Assembly (NCBI GenBank): GCA_910587575.1
Contig: CAJULU010000025.1
Location: 23,498-45,273 of the forward strand
Length of the DNA: 21,776 nucleotides
Reading direction: 5' to 3'
Origin: an uncultured Dorea sp.
GTDB lineage: Bacteria; Bacillota; Clostridia; Lachnospirales; Lachnospiraceae
The translations under genes were made by a program, and so were the position numbers. The notes below the pieces were generated by a model that saw nothing but the letters and a program-made list of their open reading frames with translations, was not told the DNA's origin and did no database searches. This document shows, in pieces, positions 15,394 through 21,776 of this stretch (its first letter is position 1; each line of letters starts with the position of its first letter).

Positions 15394-16743
15394 ATGGAGT
15401 ACAAGAAGTCAGAGTTTACAGAAATATATCAGAAGCTTTTAACAAAAAGCACAGCAATCGCCGTGGTAGGTCTTGGATATGTGGGTATGCCGATTGCTGT
15501 GGAATATGCGAAAAAAGGGATTTCTGTGATCGGTTTCGACCATGATGTGAAAAAAATCAGGATTTACCAGGATGGGTATGATCCCACAATGGAAGTTGGG
15601 GATGAGGAGATAAAAAAGACAAAAGTAAGTTTTACAGCAGATTCCTCAGAATTAAAAAAAGCCTCATTTATTATTATCGCAGTGCCAACACCTGTCAATT
15701 CAGATCATACTCCGAATCTGACGCCTGTTGAGAATGCCTCGGCCATTGTAGGAAAAAATCTGTCCCAGGGGACGATTGTCGTCTATGAATCAACGGTCTA
15801 TCCTGGTGTTACAGAAGATGTCTGTATTCCCATACTGGAACAGGAATCCGGCCTCAGATGTGGGGTGGATTTTAAAGTGGGATACAGTCCCGAACGGATT
15901 AATCCCGGGGATAAAATACATTCATTGACAAATATACATAAAATTGTCTCCGGGATGGATGATGAAAGCTTAAACATCATAAAAAATGTCTATGACATCG
16001 TCATAGAAGTGGGAACCTATGCCGTCAGTTCTATTAAAACCGCAGAAGCTGTAAAAGTAGTGGAAAATTCACAGCGGGATATTAATATTGCATTTATGAA
16101 TGAACTTGCAATGGTATTTGACCGTATGGGAATCGATACGAATGAAGTAGTAGACGGGATGAATACTAAATGGAATGCGTTAGGATTCCGCCCGGGGCTG
16201 GTAGGCGGACATTGTATCGGTGTGGATCCTTACTATTTTACTTACAAAGCCGAAAAATTAGGATATCATAGCCAGATCATTCTGAATGGAAGGATTGTGA
16301 ATGACTCTATGGGAGGATATGTGGCGGATGCGGCAGTAAAGAAAATGATTGAAGCCGGACAGGCCCCCAGAAAAAGCCATGTGGTAATCCTGGGGCTTAC
16401 ATTCAAAGAGAACTGCCCGGATATCCGTAACAGTAAAGTGGATGATATTATCCGACGGCTAAGATCATATGGTATAGAACCTACCGTTGTAGACCCTTGG
16501 GCGGCCAGACAGGAAGCGGAACGGGAATACGGAATTAGGATTACAGAATTAGAGAATGTGAAAAATGCCAGTTGTGTCATTGTTGCGGTTGCCCATGAGG
16601 AATTCAGACAATTGGAAATGGCAGATATGAAGCGGTTGTTTCGGAAGGATGTGAATGAAAATGAAAACGTGCTGATTGATGTGAAAGGGCTGTACCGTAT
16701 TTCTGATCTGGAGAAAAGCGGAGTGAGATACTGGCGGCTGTAA
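15394..16743 (+). CDS. UDP-N-acetyl-hexosamine 6-dehydrogenase, TviB/WbpO-like (449 aa)
   Basis: This NAD-dependent enzyme oxidises C6 of a UDP-sugar to give a uronic acid. The NAD motif VVGLGYVGMP is at 24-33, VPTP at 97-100, ESTVYPGVTE near 132, K221 in the AEAVKVVENSQRDINIAFMN region, and the catalytic C274 in GGHCIGVDPYY. The sequence around C274 (GVDPYYFTYKAEKLGYH) matches the UDP-GalNAc/UDP-GlcNAc dehydrogenases TviB and WbpO better than UDP-glucose dehydrogenase. It likely makes UDP-GalNAcA or UDP-GlcNAcA. A very strong AAGGAGGGA ribosome binding site lies in the 71-base gap after the flippase gene. It is the last gene of the operon, and its codon use is more balanced than that of wzy and wzx. 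Confidence 0.9.
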   Translation: MEYKKSEFTEIYQKLLTKSTAIAVVGLGYVGMPIAVEYAKKGISVIGFDHDVKKIRIYQDGYDPTMEVGDEEIKKTKVSFTADSSELKKASFIIIAVPTPVNSDHTPNLTPVENASAIVGKNLSQGTIVVYESTVYPGVTEDVCIPILEQESGLRCGVDFKVGYSPERINPGDKIHSLTNIHKIVSGMDDESLNIIKNVYDIVIEVGTYAVSSIKTAEAVKVVENSQRDINIAFMNELAMVFDRMGIDTNEVVDGMNTKWNALGFRPGLVGGHCIGVDPYYFTYKAEKLGYHSQIILNGRIVNDSMGGYVADAAVKKMIEAGQAPRKSHVVILGLTFKENCPDIRNSKVDDIIRRLRSYGIEPTVVDPWAARQEAEREYGIRITELENVKNASCVIVAVAHEEFRQLEMADMKRLFRKDVNENENVLIDVKGLYRISDLEKSGVRYWRL

Positions 16744-17094
16744 CAGAGAAAATGGATATATGGTAAGTGAAAGAGTCTGTGGCGGTATTGATGGATGTTA
16801 TCTGTGATATTGCCAGGACTCATATTTCTATTCTGACTTCTAAAGAATTCTGGTTATTTTGGAAAACCTCAGGAAAATCATAGTAAAATCCCCAATAGTA
16901 AAGTAAGAAAAGCAATCGTTTCGTTAATTCCATTGTCAGTATGGCTGCTTTTTGCTATAGTAAAGGCATATGATGAATGCCCCAGATACGATGATTGTCA
17001 GAAACAGCTTTAAAAGGGAGCTGCTTTCACACAATCTCCATATTTACCTGCTATAATAAAAATAATATTATTCTCAGACGGAGGTTATACAACT
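16744..17094. other. 351-base gene-free spacer between the capsule operon and the two-component system
   Basis: I see no complete gene, tRNA or clear terminator here. One plus-strand frame is open from 16837 to a TAA at 17011-17013 and encodes a hydrophobic stretch near KAIVSLIPLSVWLLFAIVKA, but it has no start codon or ribosome binding site. A second frame is open from GTG 16767 to 16883. They may be remnants of a lost capsule-locus gene. The right end holds the promoter and ribosome binding site of the response regulator gene. Confidence 0.5.
17049..17057 (+). promoter_or_regulatory. Extended -10 promoter of the two-component operon
   Basis: TGCTATAAT combines a perfect TATAAT (17052-17057) with the TG of an extended -10. 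No good -35 lies 16-18 bases upstream, as extended -10 promoters tolerate. Transcription would start near 17064, about 30 bases before the ATG at 17095, whose GGAGG site is at 17080-17084. Confidence 0.55.
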
Positions 17095-17772
17095 ATGGAA
17101 AGAATCAAGATCTTAGTCGTAGACGACGAGAGCAGGATGCGAAAGCTGGTCCGGGATTTCCTGGAGCGGGAAGGATTCCGCGTGCTGGAAGCCGCAGACG
17201 GCGTCAAAGCCATGGATCTGTTCTACCAGGACAAGGACATCGCCCTTATGATCCTGGACGTGATGATGCCGAACATGGACGGCTGGCAGGTGTGCCGGGA
17301 GGTACGCCAGACATCCAAAGTACCGATTATCATGCTTACCGCCCGGTCAGAGGAGCGGGACGAATTACAGGGATTCGAACTGGGTGTGGACGAGTATATT
17401 TCCAAGCCCTTCAGCCCGAAGATTCTGGTGGCCAGGGTTACCGCTATCTTAAGACGGGTGAATGCGCTGGATGCGGGCCAGGTGATTGAGGCGGGAAAGA
17501 TCAGCATCGACAAGGCGGCACATCAGGTGAAGATCGGAGAAAAAGAGATTGAACTGAGCTTCAAGGAATTCGAACTGTTGTCTTATTTCATAGAGAACCA
17601 GGGAATTGCACTGTCCAGGGAGAAGATTCTGAATCACGTGTGGAATTATGATTATTTCGGAGATGCAAGAACCATTGATACCCATGTAAAGAAGCTTAGG
17701 AGCAAACTGGGCGAAAAGGGCAATTATATTAAGACCATCTGGGGAATGGGCTATAAGTTCGAGGTGGAATAG
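17095..17772 (+). CDS. OmpR/PhoB-family response regulator (225 aa)
   Basis: The receiver domain (about 1-120) has the acidic pair D10-D11, phosphoacceptor D55 in LDVMMPNMDG, T82 and K104 in SKPF. The C-terminal winged-helix DNA-binding domain (about 130-225) ends in the typical DTHVKKLRSKLG and WGMGYKFE motifs. It is complete. It is followed after one base by its histidine kinase gene, forming one two-component system. GC content is clearly higher than in the capsule operon, so this belongs to a different, core-like segment. Target genes are unknown. Confidence 0.95.
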   Translation: MERIKILVVDDESRMRKLVRDFLEREGFRVLEAADGVKAMDLFYQDKDIALMILDVMMPNMDGWQVCREVRQTSKVPIIMLTARSEERDELQGFELGVDEYISKPFSPKILVARVTAILRRVNALDAGQVIEAGKISIDKAAHQVKIGEKEIELSFKEFELLSYFIENQGIALSREKILNHVWNYDYFGDARTIDTHVKKLRSKLGEKGNYIKTIWGMGYKFEVE

Positions 17773-17773
17773 G

Positions 17774-19252
17774 ATGAAACATTCGATTAAACGGCAGATG
17801 ATCACGGTCTTTCTGGGACTCCTGGTGAGTTTTGTGGCAGCCCTGTTCTTAATCAATCTCTGGCTTCTGGAGCCTTATTATATCGGGAATAAGAAGACCC
17901 AGTTTATCGCCATGTATGAGGAACTGAATCATGCAGTGAAGGAGGGAGTGCTAAGAGACGGAGCGCTGACGGATTCGGAAACGTCGGGAAGGCTGGTGTT
18001 CCAGGCAGAAAAGAATAACATCTCCTTCCTTATTGTGGACGAGAAAGGGGGATATCTCACCAATGTCCATGATAAGGAACAGCTTAAGAACCAGCTTCTG
18101 GGATATCTGCTGAACCAGGCGCAGAAAGACAGCAAGGTTCTGGAAAGTACGGACGAATACCAGATTAACCAGTCCTGGAATCCCTGGAACCAGACGGAGT
18201 ATGTGGAGATGTGGGGAGAACTGGAGGATGAAAGCCAGTTTCTGCTCAGAAGCCCCCTGGAAGGGATCAAGGAAAGTGCAAAGATTTCCAACCGTTTCCT
18301 GCTTTCCATCGGAAGCATTCTGATTCTGCTCTCCGTAATCTCGGTCTGGTATTTTGCCAGACGTCTTACGGCTCCTGTCCTGGAACTTGCGGCGCTGTCG
18401 GACCAGATGGCAGATTTGGATTTTAATGCGAAATATACCAGCGGGGGCTGTGATGAGATCGGGGAACTGGGGGCCAACTTTAACCGGATGTCAGAGAAAC
18501 TGGAGAGCACCATCTCGGAACTGAAGAGTGCGAATAACCGCCTGAAGGAAGATATCGAGCAGAAAGAGCAGTTAGAGAAGATGCGGAACGACTTCCTGGG
18601 AAATGTATCCCATGAGCTTAAGACTCCCATTGCCCTGATCCAGGGGTATGCGGAAGGGCTGAAGGAAGGCGTCAGCGACGATGCCGAGAGCCGGGAGTTT
18701 TATTGTGACGTCATCATGGACGAGGCGGCGAAGATGAACCAGATGGTGAAGAACCTGCTGACGCTGAATCAGCTGGAATTCGGGGATAAGGATATCGTGT
18801 TTGAGCGGTTCGATCTGACGGCGCTGGTGTGCGGGATTCTCCAGAGCATGGAGATACTTGCGGAGCAGGAAGAAATCCGTGTCATTTTCCGGCAGAAGGA
18901 GCCGGTGTATGTGTGGGCGGATGAGTTCAAGGTGGAACAGGTGGTGCGTAATTATGTCAGCAATGCCTTTCACCATGCAGGCGGTGAGAAGATTGTGGAG
19001 ATTAAGATCCTCACAGACGGAGGGAAAGCCAGGGTAACGGTGTTCAATACAGGAAAGCCGGTTGCTGACGAGGATCTGGAACATATCTGGGAGAAATTCT
19101 ACAAGGCGGACAAGGCGCACAGCCGTGAATACGGGGGGAACGGAATCGGCCTTTCGATTGTAAAGGCAATCATGGAATCGTTTCACGAGAAATACGGAGT
19201 AAATAATTACGACAATGGTGTTGAATTCTGGTTTGAACTTGATGTACAATGA
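17774..19252 (+). CDS. Membrane sensor histidine kinase with HAMP domain (492 aa)
   Basis: Membrane segments at about 10-33 and 174-196 enclose an extracellular sensor domain of about 140 residues with no recognised ligand motif. A HAMP linker follows (about 195-245). The dimerisation/phosphoacceptor helix carries H280 in NVSHELKTPIALIQGYAEG. The ATPase domain has the N box (EQVVRNYVSNAFHHA) and the G2 region (YGGNGIGLSIVKAIM). It autophosphorylates H280 and passes the phosphate to D55 of the upstream regulator. The gene starts one base after the regulator stop, with the ribosome binding site inside the regulator's end. The signal is unknown; the arrangement is typical of envelope-stress or antimicrobial-sensing pairs in Firmicutes. 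Confidence 0.95.
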   Translation: MKHSIKRQMITVFLGLLVSFVAALFLINLWLLEPYYIGNKKTQFIAMYEELNHAVKEGVLRDGALTDSETSGRLVFQAEKNNISFLIVDEKGGYLTNVHDKEQLKNQLLGYLLNQAQKDSKVLESTDEYQINQSWNPWNQTEYVEMWGELEDESQFLLRSPLEGIKESAKISNRFLLSIGSILILLSVISVWYFARRLTAPVLELAALSDQMADLDFNAKYTSGGCDEIGELGANFNRMSEKLESTISELKSANNRLKEDIEQKEQLEKMRNDFLGNVSHELKTPIALIQGYAEGLKEGVSDDAESREFYCDVIMDEAAKMNQMVKNLLTLNQLEFGDKDIVFERFDLTALVCGILQSMEILAEQEEIRVIFRQKEPVYVWADEFKVEQVVRNYVSNAFHHAGGEKIVEIKILTDGGKARVTVFNTGKPVADEDLEHIWEKFYKADKAHSREYGGNGIGLSIVKAIMESFHEKYGVNNYDNGVEFWFELDVQ

Positions 19253-19269
19253 TACTGACGTGTCAGTAT
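19252..19269. repeat. Perfect 8-bp inverted repeat between the kinase gene and hisH
   Basis: ATACTGAC (19252-19259) and GTCAGTAT (19262-19269) are perfect inverted repeats around GT. The first base is the last base of the kinase stop codon. No T-tract follows, so it is not a standard terminator. It could be a protein-binding palindrome or a 3'-end-stabilising hairpin. Confidence 0.4.
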
Positions 19270-19303
19270 GCAAGAATCACAAAAGGAAGGATGAGGTACG
19301 GGT

Positions 19304-19909
19304 TTGATAGCGATACTAGATTATGATGCCGGCAATATTAAGAGCGTGGAGAAGGCAATGCAGCTGCTGGGGCAGGAGGTAACGATTACCAGGGACCGGG
19401 AGACGGTTCTTGGTGCAGAAAAAGTAATACTTCCCGGCGTCGGGGCTTTTGGCGATGCCATGGGAAAGATTCACCAGTATGGGCTTTTTGATGTCATTCA
19501 TGAGGTGGTGGACCGGGGAACTCCTTTTCTTGGAATCTGTCTGGGACTTCAGTTATTGTTTGAGAGAAGTGACGAATCGCCGGGAGTGGAAGGGCTTGGA
19601 ATATTAAAGGGTGAGATTCTGCGGATTCCAGAGACTCCTGGTCTTAAGATTCCGCATATGGGATGGAATTCTCTGGAATTTCATAATCACGGGAGACTGT
19701 TCCGGGATCTTCCCCAGGAATCTTATGTGTATTTCGTACATTCTTACTATCTGAAAGCAGAGGATGAGGGGATTGTGACGGCTGTGACAGAGTATGGGAC
19801 GCAGATTCATGCGTCTGTAGAGCAGGGGAATGTATTTGCCTGCCAGTTCCATCCAGAGAAGAGCAGTGACGCAGGGATCCGGATTCTTAAAAACTTTCTA
19901 TCCATATAA
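19304..19909 (+). CDS. hisH: Imidazole glycerol phosphate synthase, glutaminase subunit (201 aa)
   Basis: HisH hydrolyses glutamine and channels ammonia to HisF, which makes imidazole glycerol phosphate and AICAR in histidine synthesis. The class I amidotransferase nucleophile C79 is in GICLGLQ, and the catalytic H183 and E185 are in QFHPEKS. The N-terminus DYDAGNIKSVEKA is characteristic. Translation starts at TTG (19304), with GAGG at 19293-19296 seven bases before it; the family start fits exactly and no ATG is close. hisF follows by 26 bases. Other his genes are not in the window. Confidence 0.95.
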   Translation: MIAILDYDAGNIKSVEKAMQLLGQEVTITRDRETVLGAEKVILPGVGAFGDAMGKIHQYGLFDVIHEVVDRGTPFLGICLGLQLLFERSDESPGVEGLGILKGEILRIPETPGLKIPHMGWNSLEFHNHGRLFRDLPQESYVYFVHSYYLKAEDEGIVTAVTEYGTQIHASVEQGNVFACQFHPEKSSDAGIRILKNFLSI

Positions 19910-19935
19910 TAACAGCAGAAAACGGAGGGCAGTAC

Positions 19936-20697
19936 ATGCATACAAAGAGAATCATTCCCTGTCTGGATGTGAATCAGGGCAGGGTAGTCAAAGGGGTGAA
20001 TTTCGTAGACCTTAAAGATGCAGGGGATCCGGTGGAGATCGGGCGTGCCTATGATAAGGCCGGGGCGGACGAACTGGTATTCCTGGATATCACGGCTTCT
20101 TCCGATGCAAGGGGAACCGTTGTGGATATGGTACGCAGGGTTGCAGAGACGGTGTTCATTCCGTTTACGGTAGGCGGCGGGATCCGGACAGTGGATGATT
20201 TCAAGGCGTTGTTAAGAGAAGGGGCAGATAAGATTTCCATTAATTCCTCGGCAATCAATACGCCGGAGCTGATTCATGATGCTGCGGAGAAGTTCGGCAG
20301 CCAGTGTGTGGTGGTGGCGATCGATGCGAAGCGCAGAGCGGACGGCAGAGGATGGAACATCTATAAGAACGGCGGACGTATTGACGTGGGGATCGATGCA
20401 ATAGAATGGGCGGCAAGAGTGGAGCGATTAGGGGCAGGAGAGATTCTTCTTACCAGTATGGACTGTGACGGCACGAAGGCGGGATACGACCTGGAACTGA
20501 CGCGGGCGGTGGCGGATGCGGTATCCATACCTGTGATTGCATCGGGTGGTGCGGGGAATCTGGAACATTTCCATGAGGCGCTGACTGAAGGCGGGGCAGA
20601 TGCGGCGCTGGCGGCCTCGCTCTTTCATTACAAGGAACTGGAGATCAGAGAGGTGAAAGAGTATCTGAGGAGCAGGGGTGTACCGGTACGTTTATAA
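19936..20697 (+). CDS. hisF: Imidazole glycerol phosphate synthase, cyclase subunit (253 aa)
   Basis: This is a (beta/alpha)8 barrel with the catalytic D11 in IIPCLDV and D130 in VVAIDAKR. The phosphate-binding glycine motifs VGGGIRTVDDF and ASGGAGNLEHF are also present. Length is standard. It accepts ammonia from HisH and closes the imidazole ring. A GGAGG site precedes the ATG and hisH is directly upstream, so the two subunits are made from one message. There is no sign of decay. Confidence 0.96.
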   Translation: MHTKRIIPCLDVNQGRVVKGVNFVDLKDAGDPVEIGRAYDKAGADELVFLDITASSDARGTVVDMVRRVAETVFIPFTVGGGIRTVDDFKALLREGADKISINSSAINTPELIHDAAEKFGSQCVVVAIDAKRRADGRGWNIYKNGGRIDVGIDAIEWAARVERLGAGEILLTSMDCDGTKAGYDLELTRAVADAVSIPVIASGGAGNLEHFHEALTEGGADAALAASLFHYKELEIREVKEYLRSRGVPVRL

Positions 20698-20766
20698 CTG
20701 CCAGGATACGGAGCGGTCCGGGATATAAGGGGAAACGGAATCTGGCAGATAAGAGGAGTCTGCCAG
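20698..20766 (+). repeat. Three CTGCCAG/CTGGCAG copies forming two mutually exclusive hairpins
   Basis: CTGCCAG at 20698-20704 can pair with CTGGCAG at 20742-20748, or the latter (extended to CTGGCAGA, 20742-20749) can pair with TCTGCCAG at 20759-20766. The second stem is 8 bp with a 9-base loop. Neither is followed by a T-tract. It lies in the 101-base gap between hisF and ung. Confidence 0.35.
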
Positions 20767-20798
20767 GGTGTGCAGAAGGATAGAATGAGGTAGAAAGT

Positions 20799-21467
20799 AT
20801 GGCGGCAATTAACAATGACTGGCTGGAAGCGCTGAAAGAGGAGTTTCGTAAGCCATATTATAAGCAGCTGTTTGCAACGGTGAATAAGGAGTATCAGACC
20901 AGGCTGGTCTTTCCGCCTGCGGATGATATTTTCAATGCGTTTCATCTGACGCCGTTACATAAGGTGAAAGTGGTGATTCTGGGACAGGATCCCTATCACA
21001 ACCGGGGGCAGGCACATGGTTTGTGTTTTTCTGTAAAAAAGGGGGTGGAGGTTCCGCCTTCTCTTGTAAATATTTACCAGGAACTCCATGATGATCTGGG
21101 ATGTGACATACCGGATCACGGCTGCCTTACCAAATGGGCAGAGCAGGGCGTCCTAATGCTGAATACGGTGCTGACGGTGCGGGCGCATCAGGCGAATTCT
21201 CATCAGGGGATCGGATGGGAGGAATTTACGGATGCGGCGATTATGGCGTGCAACAGGCAGGATCGTCCGATTGTGTTCATCCTGTGGGGATCACCGGCAC
21301 AGCGGAAGGCAAAGATGCTGACGAATCCCAATCATCTGATTCTGAAGGCTCCCCATCCAAGCCCCTTGTCAGCGTTCCGGGGATTCTTCGGAAGCAGGCC
21401 GTTCAGCCAGACCAATGCCTTTCTGGAAGCCCACGGCGTGGAACCGGTGGACTGGCAGATTGAGTAA
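20799..21467 (+). CDS. ung: Uracil-DNA glycosylase, family 1 (222 aa)
   Basis: Ung removes uracil from DNA to start base-excision repair. The water-activating motif GQDPYH is at 62-67 with D64, and the leucine-loop motif HPSPLSA starts at H186. The typical segments RGQAHGLCFSV, LNTVLTVRAHQANSH and SRPFSQTN are present. Length is normal. A GAGG site precedes the ATG. It is separated from hisF by about 100 bases and may be transcribed with it or from its own promoter. Confidence 0.97.
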   Translation: MAAINNDWLEALKEEFRKPYYKQLFATVNKEYQTRLVFPPADDIFNAFHLTPLHKVKVVILGQDPYHNRGQAHGLCFSVKKGVEVPPSLVNIYQELHDDLGCDIPDHGCLTKWAEQGVLMLNTVLTVRAHQANSHQGIGWEEFTDAAIMACNRQDRPIVFILWGSPAQRKAKMLTNPNHLILKAPHPSPLSAFRGFFGSRPFSQTNAFLEAHGVEPVDWQIE

Positions 21468-21509
21468 ATGCATGGGTAATGAGAATGTAGGAATGTTAGG
21501 AGGGAAACC

Positions 21510-21776
21510 ATGGGGAAACAGTATGATCTGATCATCATCGGCGCCGGCCCCGGCGGGTATGTGGCGGCGAAGAAAGCAGCGAAGCTTGGGATGTCGGTTG
21601 TGATTATTGATAAGGGAGACGTGGGAGGCACCTGTATTAACCGGGGATGTATCCCTACAAAAGCGCTGATTCATACGGCGACGCTGTACCGTGATATGAA
21701 AGAGTGCGGGAAGTTTGGATTATCTGCCGAAAAGGTAGGGTTTGACCTGCAGAAGATTTATGAGTATAAAGATCTT
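21510..21776 (+). CDS. lpdA: Dihydrolipoyl dehydrogenase-like flavoprotein, N-terminal part only
   Basis: The first 89 residues are seen before the window ends. The FAD-binding motif IIGAGPGGYVAA is near residue 10, and the redox disulfide motif GGTCINRGCIPTKAL (C42 and C47) is that of dihydrolipoamide dehydrogenase, the E3 subunit that reoxidises lipoyl groups of 2-oxoacid dehydrogenase or glycine cleavage complexes. A mercuric or glutathione reductase-like protein is less likely given CINRGC. An AGGAGGGAAA site precedes the ATG. Which complex it serves depends on genes beyond the window. Confidence 0.85.
   Translation, partial: MGKQYDLIIIGAGPGGYVAAKKAAKLGMSVVIIDKGDVGGTCINRGCIPTKALIHTATLYRDMKECGKFGLSAEKVGFDLQKIYEYKDL

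Noticed and set aside
16995..17489. Plus-strand 164-codon frame overlapping the response regulator start
   Set aside because: It is the wrong frame of the response regulator; arginine/glycine-rich translation is typical of a GC-biased shadow.
17929..18630. Long minus-strand open frame (233 codons) opposite the histidine kinase
   Set aside because: It mirrors the kinase coding strand, which has clear kinase motifs, and has no ribosome binding site or recognisable protein sequence.
18572..19273. Second 233-codon minus-strand frame opposite the kinase
   Set aside because: This is antisense shadow of the ATPase domain; low-complexity composition and no family motif.
1..21776. CRISPR array, tRNA or rRNA genes
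   Set aside because: No regularly spaced repeats, cloverleaf-like segments or rRNA signatures were seen on either strand.

Overview
The window looks like chromosomal DNA of a gut-type member of the Clostridia, most likely Lachnospiraceae. The grounds are Firmicutes-style GGAGG ribosome binding sites, a NusG-paralogue-headed polysaccharide operon of the kind common in that family, AT-rich accessory DNA next to moderate-GC core genes, and the character of HisH, HisF and Ung. No rRNA, tRNA or CRISPR array is visible.

Region A (1-4230, minus strand, very AT-rich) is a tight four-gene operon. It reads from a winged-helix-like protein (353 aa), through two coiled-coil proteins (189 and 210 aa), into a large protein with an N-terminal membrane anchor and coiled coil that runs off the left edge (599 codons visible, no stop). 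Gaps are 10, 15 and 3 bases. A near-perfect promoter (TTGACA, 18-base spacer, TATAAT) drives it, and two copies of a CGCATTTGTC-like motif lie 21 bases apart over and behind its -35 box. I do not recognise any of these proteins. The set is the best candidate here for an undescribed system, perhaps a conflict or defence module.

Region B (4230-4890) is a non-coding junction. It holds a 111-base MITE-like element with 16-base inverted ends and a 7-base direct repeat on each side, a decayed 85-codon frame, a strong hairpin terminator, and an inverted copy of that hairpin just before the next gene.

Region C (4893-16743, plus strand) is a capsule or exopolysaccharide operon. It starts with a LoaP/NusG-type antiterminator that appears to start at ATC. 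It continues with an atypical SDR, a PIG-L deacetylase, a phosphoglycosyl transferase that starts the repeat unit on the lipid carrier, a fold-III PLP decarboxylase-like enzyme, an ATP-grasp ligase, two GT4 glycosyltransferases, a hexapeptide acetyltransferase, a Wzy polymerase, a Wzx flippase and a UDP-HexNAc 6-dehydrogenase. Together they suggest a Wzx/Wzy-exported glycan with about three sugars, an amino sugar and a uronic acid. The decarboxylase plus ATP-grasp pair suggests an amine or amino-acid-like substituent, possibly amide-linked to the uronate.

Region D (16744-21776) has visibly higher GC and looks like core chromosome: a 350-base spacer with an extended -10 promoter, an OmpR-type response regulator and its histidine kinase, hisH-hisF, ung, and the start of a dihydrolipoyl dehydrogenase-like gene cut by the window end.
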